A stretch of DNA of 64,000 bases from NCBI GenBank assembly GCA_963837815.1, contig CAWIOS010000009.1:124001-188000 (forward strand), in the 5' to 3' direction. The position numbers and the translations under genes are program-made. This stretch comes from Fen-1273 sp963837815 (GTDB lineage: Bacteria > Bacteroidota > Ignavibacteria > UBA10030 > UBA6906). The notes beneath the pieces are model-generated. The model worked only from the letters and a program-made list of their open reading frames with translations, had not been told where the DNA came from and ran no database searches. Positions 41,094 through 50,035 of this stretch are shown here, one piece after another (positions within the stretch are counted from its first letter, which is position 1; every line of letters begins with the position of its first letter).

Positions 41094-41137
41094 ATTCCTT
41101 CAATGCCTGTTGTTGCGATTCTCTACACTTGGGACCG

Positions 41138-43306
41138 ATGAATACGCCTGTGCGCAATATGAGTTCCGTTGCGTTGATACTGAGAGCCATGCTGTTTCTG
41201 GCCCCCGTCCTCACGCTTTCCCGTGCGGCAATCGCGGGAGGAAACTCCGGTTGCCTGGCCTGCCACGCGGACAGGGGAGCGTCGATGTCCCGGAAGGGAG
41301 AGAAGGTTTCACTGTACGTCGATGCCGCAAAACTCGACGCGTCGGCGCACGCGGGACTCGAGTGCGTGTCGTGCCATGTCGGGTTCAGCGCGTCCGATCT
41401 ACCCCACGCGAAGAAAATCAGGGCCGTCAACTGCCTTGCCTGCCACGACGGGGAGCAGTTTGCCCGTTTCACGAACAGCGTGCACGGCATGCTCAAGAGG
41501 GGTGTCCCCGTTGCCGGATGCAGTGACTGCCACGGCACGCACGCGGTCGTCCGCATCACCGCGGAGCCGGCCGAAGCGAGGAAACAGTTTGCGCTGGCAG
41601 CCTGCGCGAAATGCCATGCCTCGGAGCGGGCGATCTTCATGGAGTCTGATCACGGGATCGCGCTCGCCTCGGGGGTCAAAGGGGCCCCCACGTGCATCAA
41701 CTGCCACGATGAGCATAACGTCCGGGCGTCGGCGGATTCGAGCTCCGGGACCAGCCGTTCGAAGGTCGCAGCGACGTGCCTCCGGTGTCATCTTGACAAC
41801 CCGGACGTGCGGGCGAACGTCGGACCCTCCGCGGGATTCATATCGAGCTACGAGAACAGCATCCATGCGCGCGACATGAAGGGGGGGAATGAAGCCGCGG
41901 CGACGTGCATCGACTGCCACGGCGCCCACCAGATGAAAAAGGGGGCGCGCCCCGATTCGAAAGTCGCACGGGCCAACATCGCCGCCACGTGCGGCGCGTG
42001 CCACGGGGACATACTGGAGCAGTACAGGGGGAGTATACACGGGACGTCGTTCGCCTCCGGCGTCACGGCGTCCGCCACGTGCACTGACTGCCACGGCGAG
42101 CATAACATCATGTCTCCTAAGGACGCCGGCTCACCGGTCGCGGCGGGGAATGTGTCTGCGCAGGTCTGTTCCCCCTGCCACGCATCCGTCAAGCTGGCAA
42201 ACAAGTACGGGTTTGCGGCGGACAGGTTCCAGACGTTCTCCGACAGCTACCACGGGCTTGCGGGGAAGGCCGGAGACGTCGCGGTGGCGAACTGCGCGAG
42301 CTGCCACGGCGTGCACGACATCAAACCCTCGTCCGATCCGACGTCCCGGATCTCGAAGAACAACCTTGTGAAGACGTGCGGGACCTGCCATCCCGGCGCG
42401 AACGAGAATTTCACGAAGGGTGCGGTGCACGTCATCGCGACGACGCACAACGACAGTCTCCTCTACATCGTCTCGACGGGGTACATCCTCCTCATCGTCG
42501 TCGTCGTCGGCGGCATGTTCGTTCACAACCTCCTCGACTTCCTCCGGAAATCGAAACGGCAGTTGATGTACAGGAGGGGGCTCATCACCCGGAACCACGT
42601 CGGCCACAGGCTCTACCTCCGCATGTCACTCGGCGAAAGAATCCAGCACGGGACGCTCGCGCTCAGTTTCATCACTCTCGTCCTGACCGGCTTCGCGCTG
42701 AAGTTCCCGGGCGCCTGGTGGGTCGCGCCCGTCGCCGATATCAGCCCGCTCATATTCGCGGCGCGGGGAATACTCCACAGGACCGCGGCCGTCGTCCTCG
42801 TCCTCTCCGGGCTGTACCACTGCTATTATGTCTTCGCCGTCCCCCGGGGGAAACAGCTCCTGCGCGATCTTCTCCCCGTCCCGGGCGACTTCCGTGACGC
42901 GATCGCCGTGATGAAGTACAATCTCGGCCTCTCCCCGGCAAAGCCGGCGTTCGGGCGGTTCAGCTACATAGAGAAGAGCGAATACTGGGCGCTGGTATGG
43001 GGGACGATCGTCATGGGTCTGACGGGCGGTATTCTCTGGTTCGACAACACGTTCCTGGGGCTCCTGACGAAGCTCTGGTGGGATGTCGCGCGGACGGTAC
43101 ATTACTACGAAGCGTGGCTGGCCACGCTGGCAATCATCGTCTGGCACCTCTACTTCGTCATATTCAATCCCGACAGCTATCCGATCAACCTGGCGTTCTG
43201 GAAGGGAACGCTGACGGAAGAAGAGATGCAGGAAGAACACCCCCTTGAGATACAGGCTCTCAAGGAGAAGGAAGCGCAAATTGCGGCGGATGAAAAGGGG
43301 GCCTGA
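41138..43306 (+). CDS. CbcL-like membrane cytochrome: 13 c-type haem motifs fused to a cytochrome b module
   Basis: A 722-residue protein. A signal peptide or anchor (about 1-33) leads to a periplasmic region with 13 CXXCH motifs, from CLACH at the start to CGTCH near residue 420. The C-terminal 280 residues hold four to five membrane segments with histidines typical of the FdnI/cytochrome b561-type dihaem b module (RIQHGTLALSF, LHRTAAVVLVLSGLYHCYY, LAIIVWHLYF). The layout matches CbcL-type proteins, which oxidise menaquinol and pass electrons to periplasmic cytochromes. The ATG at 41138 is preferred to the TTG at 41129. It begins the cytochrome cluster. Confidence 0.85.
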   Translation: MNTPVRNMSSVALILRAMLFLAPVLTLSRAAIAGGNSGCLACHADRGASMSRKGEKVSLYVDAAKLDASAHAGLECVSCHVGFSASDLPHAKKIRAVNCLACHDGEQFARFTNSVHGMLKRGVPVAGCSDCHGTHAVVRITAEPAEARKQFALAACAKCHASERAIFMESDHGIALASGVKGAPTCINCHDEHNVRASADSSSGTSRSKVAATCLRCHLDNPDVRANVGPSAGFISSYENSIHARDMKGGNEAAATCIDCHGAHQMKKGARPDSKVARANIAATCGACHGDILEQYRGSIHGTSFASGVTASATCTDCHGEHNIMSPKDAGSPVAAGNVSAQVCSPCHASVKLANKYGFAADRFQTFSDSYHGLAGKAGDVAVANCASCHGVHDIKPSSDPTSRISKNNLVKTCGTCHPGANENFTKGAVHVIATTHNDSLLYIVSTGYILLIVVVVGGMFVHNLLDFLRKSKRQLMYRRGLITRNHVGHRLYLRMSLGERIQHGTLALSFITLVLTGFALKFPGAWWVAPVADISPLIFAARGILHRTAAVVLVLSGLYHCYYVFAVPRGKQLLRDLLPVPGDFRDAIAVMKYNLGLSPAKPAFGRFSYIEKSEYWALVWGTIVMGLTGGILWFDNTFLGLLTKLWWDVARTVHYYEAWLATLAIIVWHLYFVIFNPDSYPINLAFWKGTLTEEEMQEEHPLEIQALKEKEAQIAADEKGA

Positions 43307-43351
43307 AAGTGTGATTCCCTCATCTGCGTGTAATTCGCCCGGTTTGCCTGG

Positions 43352-43380
43352 TGGATTGTTTACGGGGAAAGTTGTACATT
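43352..43380 (+). promoter_or_regulatory. Candidate promoter of the tetrahaem cytochrome gene
   Basis: TGGATT (43352-43357), 17 bases, TACATT (43375-43380) and a T-rich tail. It would allow separate expression of the genes from 43526; the leader is about 135 bases. Confidence 0.4.
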
Positions 43381-43525
43381 TTTTCACCACCGTCGTTGCT
43401 CCATTCTCCGGAGAGCTCGCCACGTGTGTGCCGAACTCCTCCATCCCCGGGTGGTGTCCCGTTCATTCTCCTGCACGCTGGAAATCAATTCCACCAATCC
43501 ACACAACACAAGGAGGATTCACTGC

Positions 43526-44068
43526 ATGAGAACGCTCAGTGCATGCATCGCCATTATCGTTGCCGTGATGTTTCTTGCGGGGACGGCGCCGGCAGACAAC
43601 AAGTTCGTCGGCGCAAAATTCTGTGGGATGTGCCATAAGCAGGTAGAAAAAGGAGGGGCGTACCTTGTATGGGAGAAGAGCGCGCACGCCAGGGCATTTG
43701 AGAGTCTCAAGACCAAAGAGGCCGACGAGTTTGCAAAGAAGAGAGGCCTCAAGACCCCGGCCGCGGAAAGCCCCGAGTGTCTGAAGTGCCACGTGACGGG
43801 CGGCGGCGCAGCGGCGAATGTCGAAGCGACGTTCAAGAAAGAGGAGGGGGTGACGTGCGAGGCGTGCCACGGTGCGGCGTCAGGGTTCAAGATGCTCCAC
43901 ATGAAGGGCGATCTCGCGAAGTCCAAGGAAGCAGGGATGATCATACCGGACAAGACCGACGCAAAGTTCTGTGAAAAGTGCCACAACGCGGAGAGCCCGA
44001 CGTTCAAAGGGTTCAAGATCGCGGAGATGTGGGCCAAGATCGAACACCACGGCCCGCCGAAAAAGTAA
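43526..44068 (+). CDS. Periplasmic tetrahaem cytochrome c, c554-like
   Basis: A 180-residue exported protein. A signal peptide (about 1-22) is followed by four CXXCH motifs (CGMCH, CLKCH, CEACH, CEKCH) spaced as in the cytochrome c554 family, with the KFVGAKFCGMCHKQ opening typical of it. It should shuttle electrons in the periplasm between membrane oxidoreductases and the outer-membrane conduit. The ATG at 43526 follows AAGGAGG by nine bases. A long GC hairpin separates it from the next gene. Confidence 0.88.
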   Translation: MRTLSACIAIIVAVMFLAGTAPADNKFVGAKFCGMCHKQVEKGGAYLVWEKSAHARAFESLKTKEADEFAKKRGLKTPAAESPECLKCHVTGGGAAANVEATFKKEEGVTCEACHGAASGFKMLHMKGDLAKSKEAGMIIPDKTDAKFCEKCHNAESPTFKGFKIAEMWAKIEHHGPPKK

Positions 44069-44076
44069 CGTGACAA

Positions 44077-44110
44077 CCCTCCGGGCCCCCTCTCGCGGCG
44101 GCCCGGAGGG
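44077..44110 (+). other. Intercistronic GC hairpin in the cytochrome operon
   Basis: CCCTCCGGGCC (44077-44087) pairs perfectly with GGCCCGGAGGG (44100-44110) around a 12-base loop. There is no T-run. It may protect the upstream mRNA or lower read-through, so that the small tetrahaem carrier is made in excess. Confidence 0.6.
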
Positions 44111-44137
44111 ATCTGGTCTCACACCCGGACAGAGACG

Positions 44138-45631
44138 ATGCGACGGAAACTCCCGAATTCGTTTTACAACCCCCTGACGCTTGGCGGCGGCCTGGTTGCG
44201 GGCATCAGCTTCGGTCTGATCCTCTTCCTGATGCTCCTGGAGACGATGTCCGGATCTCCGAAGCCGTACATGGGGATCATTGCGTTCGTCATACTCCCCG
44301 CGATACTCGTCCTCGGGCTCATTGCCGCCGCCGCGGGCGTGTGGCGTGAACACAGGCGCGCACGGGCGGGAAAACAGGTCGAGCATCATCTTCCGTCGGT
44401 GGACTTCAACAACCCCCGCCACAGGAGGGCGTTCGGATTTGTGGCCGCGGGGACAATCCTGCTCCTCGTTTTCTCAGCGTTCGGGAGCTACCAGGCGTAC
44501 GAACACACGGACTCGGACCAGTTTTGCGGCGAGACCTGTCATACGGTCATGGAACCCGAGTATACCGCGTACCAGTACTCCCCCCACGCCCGGGTCGACT
44601 GCGTGAAATGCCACATCGGGCCCGGGGCGGGGTGGTTCGTTCGGTCCAAGCTCTCCGGTTCCTATCAGCTCTACGCGGTGACGTTCAACAAGTTCCCGCG
44701 CCCGATCCCCACGCCGATCGAGAACCTGCGCCCCGCGCAGGAAACATGCGAACAGTGCCACTGGCCGAAGGAGTTCTTCAGCGAGAAGGAGATCAAGAAC
44801 ACTTACTACATGTCCGACGAGAAGAACACGCGCTGGTCGCTCAACCTCCTGATCAAGATAGGGGGGGGAAACGTCGAAGCGGGTCCGACGTCGGGGATCC
44901 ACTGGCACATGAACATCGCAAACGAAATGACGTACGTCCCGGCCGACTCGAGCCGGCAGGTTATCCCCTGGGTCCGCTCGAAGCACCCCGACGGCACGGT
45001 GACGATCTACAAAAGCACGGAAAGCACGCTGACGGACGAGCAGCTCGCGAACCGGCCCGTGCGCCGGATGGACTGCATCGACTGCCACAACCGACCCACC
45101 CATATCTACCATCCCCCGGCCCGCACGGTCAATCACGAGATGGAGCTGGGATGGATCGACCCCGCGCTCCCCGGGGTCAAGGCGCTCGCCGTCCGCGCCC
45201 TGGAGTATCCGTACTCCACAACGCAGTCGGCAATGGACAGCATCAAGCTCACCGTCGAGCAGTACTATGCGACGACGTACCCGGCGGTTGCCGATACGGC
45301 CCGGAAAGCGATCGAGCGGACGGTGGACGAGCTCCGGAAGGTGTACAGCCGCAACTATTTCCCCTTCATGCGCGTGAACTGGAGGACCTACCCGGACAAC
45401 ATCGGGCATATGTACTACCCCGGATGCTTCAGGTGCCACGACGGCAAGCACGTGTCGGACAAGGGCGTCGTCCTCTCGAAAGACTGCAACATGTGCCACA
45501 CGATACTCGCACAGCAGTTCCAGCAGGACACGCTCAGGCTCTCCCTCGGGGGGATCGAATACCGCCACCCTTCGGACGTGGGCGAAGCGTGGAAAGAGAC
45601 AGATTGCAGCGACTGTCATAACAGCAATTAG
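44138..45631 (+). CDS. NapC/NirT-like membrane-anchored heptahaem cytochrome c
   Basis: A 497-residue protein with two N-terminal membrane segments (about 18-38 and 46-70) and a third at about 100-118 just before the haem domain. It has seven haem sites: one CX3CH (CGETCH, followed by VMEPE, the NapC/NirT signature) and six CXXCH (CVKCH, CEQCH, CIDCH, CFRCH, CNMCH, CSDCH). NapC-type proteins take electrons from quinol and deliver them to periplasmic partners. It is 12 bases upstream of the Rieske gene, so it may belong to the bc-like complex. Confidence 0.85.
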   Translation: MRRKLPNSFYNPLTLGGGLVAGISFGLILFLMLLETMSGSPKPYMGIIAFVILPAILVLGLIAAAAGVWREHRRARAGKQVEHHLPSVDFNNPRHRRAFGFVAAGTILLLVFSAFGSYQAYEHTDSDQFCGETCHTVMEPEYTAYQYSPHARVDCVKCHIGPGAGWFVRSKLSGSYQLYAVTFNKFPRPIPTPIENLRPAQETCEQCHWPKEFFSEKEIKNTYYMSDEKNTRWSLNLLIKIGGGNVEAGPTSGIHWHMNIANEMTYVPADSSRQVIPWVRSKHPDGTVTIYKSTESTLTDEQLANRPVRRMDCIDCHNRPTHIYHPPARTVNHEMELGWIDPALPGVKALAVRALEYPYSTTQSAMDSIKLTVEQYYATTYPAVADTARKAIERTVDELRKVYSRNYFPFMRVNWRTYPDNIGHMYYPGCFRCHDGKHVSDKGVVLSKDCNMCHTILAQQFQQDTLRLSLGGIEYRHPSDVGEAWKETDCSDCHNSN

Positions 45632-45643
45632 CCGGAAGAGGCG

Positions 45644-46096
45644 ATGACATCACGTCCGGAAGAATTCGATAGCGGAAGGCGGGATTTTCTCGGGATTGCG
45701 CTGGGCGGGGGATTCATCGCATGGGCTGCCGCGGTCCTCTACCCGGTGGTGTCCTACCTGAAGCCTCCGAAGCAGGCGGAGGTCGAGGTGACGAGCGTGA
45801 AGGTCGGAAAGATCTCCGGGATCGGGAATGATTCCGGAACGATCGTCCGGTTCGGCTCGAAGCCCGTCATCCTGATCCGGACCGCCGCGGGTGAGTTCCG
45901 CGCGTTCTCCGCGACCTGCACGCATCTCGACTGCACGGTGCAGTACAAGAAGGAACTCGGCGTCATCTGGTGCGCGTGCCACAACGGGAAGTACGATCTC
46001 ACGGGGCGGAACATCTCCGGCCCCCCTCCGCGTCCCCTCGACGAATTCCGCGTCATCGTCCAGGGGGATGACCTCTACATCTCGAAGAAGACATGA
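45644..46096 (+). CDS. Rieske [2Fe-2S] protein of a cytochrome bc complex
   Basis: A 150-residue protein. A twin-Arg motif GRRDFLG (11-17) and one membrane segment (about 18-38) indicate Tat export with retention as anchor. The cluster ligands are Cys92 and His94 (CTHLDC) and Cys110 and His113 (CACH), with Cys97 and Cys112 positioned for the usual disulfide. It overlaps the cytochrome b gene by four bases. With cytochrome b it oxidises menaquinol at the outer face of the inner membrane. Confidence 0.93.
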   Translation: MTSRPEEFDSGRRDFLGIALGGGFIAWAAAVLYPVVSYLKPPKQAEVEVTSVKVGKISGIGNDSGTIVRFGSKPVILIRTAAGEFRAFSATCTHLDCTVQYKKELGVIWCACHNGKYDLTGRNISGPPPRPLDEFRVIVQGDDLYISKKT

Positions 46097-47166
46097 GCAG
46101 CACTCTGGCGAAACTCTATGCATGGCTGGACGAACGGGTCAAAATCAGCGACCTTGTAGCGTTCATGGGGAAGAAATACGTCCCCGTCCACCGCCATTCC
46201 ATCTGGTATTACTTCGGCGGCGTCGCGCTCTTCCTGTTCATCATACAGGTCACGACGGGCATCCTCCTGCTCCTCTATTACAAGGGGAGCGACACGCTCG
46301 CCTTTGAGAGCATACAGTTTATCATGTCCAAGGTGGCGTTCGGCTGGCTCATCCGCTCCATACACAGCTGGGCGGCCAACCTCTTCATTCTCGCCGCCGT
46401 GATCCACATGTTCAGTGTCTATTTCGAACGGTCCTACAGGAACCCCCGCGAACTTACGTGGCTGACGGGGATGCTGATGCTTTTTCTCGGCATGGGGTTC
46501 GGGTTCAGCGGCTACCTCCTCCCATGGAACGAGCTGGCGTTTTTCGCGACGAAGGTGGGGACGGATATCGCGGGGGTCGTTCCTGTCGTCGGCAAGCCGC
46601 TCATGGTCTTCCTCCGCGGCGGGGACGACGTGACGGGCGCGACCCTGTCGCGGTTCTTCGGCTTCCACGTCGCCGTGTTCCCGGGGATATTCACCGTCCT
46701 TCTCGTGACGCACCTCCTTCTCGTGCAGCGGCAGGGAATGAGCGAGCCGCTCGGGCTCGACCCGGAAAAAGAGCGGAAAACGATGCCGTTCTTCCCGAAT
46801 TTCATGCTGCGCGACGTCCTTCTCTGGCTCATCGTCCTGAACGTCCTGGCGATCCTCGCGGTGTTCTTCCCCTGGGATCTCGGGAGGAAGGCGGACCCGT
46901 TCGCGTCGGCTCCCGCGGGGATCAGGCCCGAGTGGTACTTCCTCTTCATGTTCCAGAGTCTCAAGTATTTCCCCCCCCGTGTGTTCTTCATCGACGGGGA
47001 GGTCCTCGGGATCGGCCTGTTCGGCGCGGCGGGGCTCCTCTGGCTCCTCGTCCCCTTCTGGGACAGGAAGAGCGCGCTCGGCATCCGCAGCAAGGCCCTC
47101 TCCTACACCGGGATCGGCGTCATCGCATACATGCTTGTCTTTACAATACTCGGATGGTTTTCGTGA
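46093..47166 (+). CDS. Cytochrome b subunit (b6/IV fused) of a bc complex
   Basis: A 357-residue integral membrane protein with about eight membrane segments. Haem b ligands are His91 and His105, and His192 and His207. The quinol-site motif PEWYF is at 279-283. The length fits a fused cytochrome b6 plus subunit IV. No cytochrome c1 or f gene follows; instead the next gene, overlapping by four bases, is an 11-haem membrane cytochrome that probably takes over that role. Confidence 0.93.
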   Translation: MSSTLAKLYAWLDERVKISDLVAFMGKKYVPVHRHSIWYYFGGVALFLFIIQVTTGILLLLYYKGSDTLAFESIQFIMSKVAFGWLIRSIHSWAANLFILAAVIHMFSVYFERSYRNPRELTWLTGMLMLFLGMGFGFSGYLLPWNELAFFATKVGTDIAGVVPVVGKPLMVFLRGGDDVTGATLSRFFGFHVAVFPGIFTVLLVTHLLLVQRQGMSEPLGLDPEKERKTMPFFPNFMLRDVLLWLIVLNVLAILAVFFPWDLGRKADPFASAPAGIRPEWYFLFMFQSLKYFPPRVFFIDGEVLGIGLFGAAGLLWLLVPFWDRKSALGIRSKALSYTGIGVIAYMLVFTILGWFS

Positions 47167-48662
47167 AACAGGTCCCCCTCACGGCTGCGTCATGCGCGCT
47201 TGTGTTCGCGCTCTGCGCCCTCCCTTCCCGCGTCACGGCCCGTGACGGGTGCCTGGCGTGTCACGCGGGGCTCGGCGACAAACCCTCCGCCCTTTTCGCC
47301 CACGACGTGCACGCGCGCCGCGGGATTACGTGCGCCGGGTGCCACGGCGGGAACCCCGGGTCCGACGACATGGAAGCGGGAATGAGCAAGGCGGCCGGGT
47401 TCCTCGGGAAACCGGAAGGGGACGCGGTCTCCGCCATGTGCGCCCGGTGCCATGCCGACTCCGCGATGATGGCCGGATTTCGCTCGCACATCCCGACCGG
47501 CCAGTTCGCCGCGCTCCGGGAAAGCGTCCACGGACGGCTTTCCCTGAACGGCAGGGAACGGATCGTGCAGTGCACGACGTGTCACGGCGCGCACGGGGTT
47601 CTCCCCGTCACCGATCCGCAGTCCCCGGTATATCCCCTGAACGTCGTTGCCACCTGTTCCTCCTGCCATGCGGATGCGGCGTACATGCGCCGCTACGACC
47701 CGAAGCTTGCCGTGGATCAGCGTGAGAAGTATCGCACGAGCGTCCACGGGGTCCGGAACGCCGCCGGCGACGACCGCGTCGCCGAATGTGCGAGCTGCCA
47801 TGGAAGCCACGGGATCCTCCCGGCGAACGACGTCCGCTCGCGCGTGTACCCGACGAACATCCCGGGGACGTGCGCTTCCTGCCACAGCGATCCGGACCAC
47901 ATGCGCGGCTACGGGATACCGACGGATCAGTTCGCAAAGTACGGGCGGAGCGTCCACGGGCAGGCCCTTCTCGTGCGGAGGGACCTCGGCGCGCCGGCGT
48001 GCAACGGGTGTCACGGGAACCACGGCGCAACCCCCCCCGGGGTCGAATCCATCTCCAAGGTCTGCGGAACGTGCCATGCGCTGAACGCCGACCTGTTCTC
48101 CTCGAGTCCGCACAAGAAAGCGTTCGACGCCGCGGGCCTGCCGGAGTGCGAAACGTGCCACGGGAACCACGAGATCCTCACGCCGTCGACGGCGCTCCTG
48201 GGGACGGATTCGGCCGCGGTCTGCGCGCGCTGCCACGGCGCCGGCGATGCGGGGTTCGTGGCCGCCGCATCGATGAGAGTCCTCGCGGACAGTCTGGAAT
48301 CGGTGGAGAACCGGGCCCGCACACTCGTGGAGGAGGCGGAACAGAAGGGGATGGAAATCGCCGACGCAAAATTCCAGCTTCGGGACACCCGCCAGGCGCG
48401 GCTGGAATCCCGGACGATGGTCCACGCGTTTGACGGCGCCCGGTTCGCCGCGGTGATTGCGAAGGGGCTTGCGACCGGCTCGTCCGTTGCGGAGCAGGCG
48501 ACGGACCAGGTGCACGAATTTTATTTCAGGCGCATCGGCCTGGGCGTGGCGACGCTCATCATCACGCTGCTTGCCGTATCGTTGTACGTGTACATCCGGC
48601 GGATCGAACGCCGCCAGGCCGCAAAGGGCGAAACGCCGCCCGGCCGCTCTCCGGTTGCGTGA
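47163..48662 (+). CDS. Membrane-anchored undecahaem cytochrome c
   Basis: A 499-residue protein with a signal peptide (about 1-24), 11 CXXCH motifs (CLACH to CARCH) over residues 30-360, an alpha-helical stretch and one C-terminal membrane anchor (GVATLIITLLAVSLYVYI) followed by a basic tail. Repeats such as SVHG and CxxCHGxHG are typical of extended multihaem electron wires. The GTG at 47163 overlaps the cytochrome b stop (GTGA); an ATG at 47154 is an alternative start. Position argues that it receives electrons from the Rieske/cytochrome b pair. Confidence 0.85.
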   Translation: MKQVPLTAASCALVFALCALPSRVTARDGCLACHAGLGDKPSALFAHDVHARRGITCAGCHGGNPGSDDMEAGMSKAAGFLGKPEGDAVSAMCARCHADSAMMAGFRSHIPTGQFAALRESVHGRLSLNGRERIVQCTTCHGAHGVLPVTDPQSPVYPLNVVATCSSCHADAAYMRRYDPKLAVDQREKYRTSVHGVRNAAGDDRVAECASCHGSHGILPANDVRSRVYPTNIPGTCASCHSDPDHMRGYGIPTDQFAKYGRSVHGQALLVRRDLGAPACNGCHGNHGATPPGVESISKVCGTCHALNADLFSSSPHKKAFDAAGLPECETCHGNHEILTPSTALLGTDSAAVCARCHGAGDAGFVAAASMRVLADSLESVENRARTLVEEAEQKGMEIADAKFQLRDTRQARLESRTMVHAFDGARFAAVIAKGLATGSSVAEQATDQVHEFYFRRIGLGVATLIITLLAVSLYVYIRRIERRQAAKGETPPGRSPVA

Positions 48663-48712
48663 CGCGGCGGGCGGAACCCGACAGGCGGAATCTTGATGGA
48701 GGAACTGGACAG

Positions 48713-50035
48713 GTGAAACTTCGAGCGTTTACTCTACTCTTGCCGCTTCTCGTCCTGGGAGCCGGGTCCGCTCCCGCCCAGTTCGCGAGCGGGAGGCTCA
48801 CGACTTCGTTCTACACGTTTCAGCGTTTCGACACCGTCGGCTCGTCCCGGACGTACCTCCGGGCCTTCCAGTCGGTGCAGCTCTCCTTTGCGCAGCAGGA
48901 CTTCTCCGTGCACACGTATCTCCAGGGAGCGGCGGGGGGCGCAAACCAGTACAGGGAGAACGGCGACGTCAGGTTCTATAACCTCTACCTCCGCTGGGCG
49001 AACATCGGGAAGGTGCTCGACCTGAACGTGGGACGGCAGGCCGTGTACGCCGGGGTGGGAGTGGGAACGATCGACGGCCTCGCGGCGCGCGCGAATATCA
49101 TGGATGGTCAGGTGGTCGCGAGCGGCTACGGGGGGTCCACGGTCAACGACGAATATACGGGCGTCAGGAAGAACTGGCATGACAATCTGAATCTCGGGGG
49201 GCAGGTCCTGACGACGCTCGTTCCGGGTGCGCGCATCGGCCTGAGCTACACGTACATGGGGGAGGAGCGCGACGGCTACCTGGCGATGCGGGAAACGGCG
49301 ATCGGCGACAGCGTGAAAACGTACGTCACGGTCCCGCTCGCGATACAGAACGCGTCGAACGCCGTCCAGCTCGGCAGCGCGGACGCGTCGTGGTCGTACG
49401 GGAACCTTGTCTCCGTCTACGGGCGGTACGATTATGATCTGAACTACATGCAGACCTCCAGGGGGCAGGGATCGGTCCGCGTGAGCGTCACCGACGCCCT
49501 GGCGCTCACCGGGGACTACATGTACCGGAGGCCGCAGCTTTCGTTCAACTCGATATTCTCGGTCTTCACGTTCAACTCCACCCGCGAGCTCGAGGGAGGG
49601 GCCGAATACAGGATCTCGCCCCTCTTCCGGGTCTTCGGGAAAATGGGCGTCGTCTCCTACACGGACACGACAAGCACGACGTGGACCGCCGGGATCAATT
49701 CGGGATACGGGAGCGTGAGCTACAGCGGGGGGACCGGATACGCCGGCCGGCTCGAGTCGTTCAGCATCCAGGGGGCATATCCCCTCTGCAACAATCTTCT
49801 CATCCCGAGCCTCGGCCTCTCCTGGGCTTCGTACAGGCTGAGCGAGGAGGACGAGGTGGATCACGCGCTCGCCGTCCTGGCCGGCGCGACGGTACGACCG
49901 ACAAGGAACTTCTCGTTCGACGTCCAGGGACAGTGGATGACGAACAGGCTCTATAACCGCGACATGAGGCTTCAGGTCAGGCTGATGTACTGGTTCGCCG
50001 ATCGTCTGTCGCTCTTTTCACAGGAGGTGAACTGA
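48713..50035 (+). CDS. Outer-membrane beta-barrel, putative porin of a porin-cytochrome conduit
   Basis: A 440-residue protein with a signal peptide (about 1-22, ending APAQ) and a body made of short alternating aromatic beta strands (VRFYNLYLRW, IGLSYTYMG, SVYGRYDYDLNY, LQVRLMYWF). It contains no haem motif. The likely start is the GTG at 48713, with GGAGG 10 bases upstream. It is flanked on both sides by multihaem cytochromes and overlaps the next one by a single base. That context matches conduits in which a barrel of similar type holds a cytochrome through the outer membrane. It is not clearly homologous to MtrB by eye. Confidence 0.72.
   Translation: MKLRAFTLLLPLLVLGAGSAPAQFASGRLTTSFYTFQRFDTVGSSRTYLRAFQSVQLSFAQQDFSVHTYLQGAAGGANQYRENGDVRFYNLYLRWANIGKVLDLNVGRQAVYAGVGVGTIDGLAARANIMDGQVVASGYGGSTVNDEYTGVRKNWHDNLNLGGQVLTTLVPGARIGLSYTYMGEERDGYLAMRETAIGDSVKTYVTVPLAIQNASNAVQLGSADASWSYGNLVSVYGRYDYDLNYMQTSRGQGSVRVSVTDALALTGDYMYRRPQLSFNSIFSVFTFNSTRELEGGAEYRISPLFRVFGKMGVVSYTDTTSTTWTAGINSGYGSVSYSGGTGYAGRLESFSIQGAYPLCNNLLIPSLGLSWASYRLSEEDEVDHALAVLAGATVRPTRNFSFDVQGQWMTNRLYNRDMRLQVRLMYWFADRLSLFSQEVN

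Noticed and set aside
41089..41129. TTGACA and TACACT as a sigma-70 promoter before the cytochrome operon
   Set aside because: The two boxes are 29 bases apart. The TTGAC fits better as the -12 element of a sigma-54-like site.
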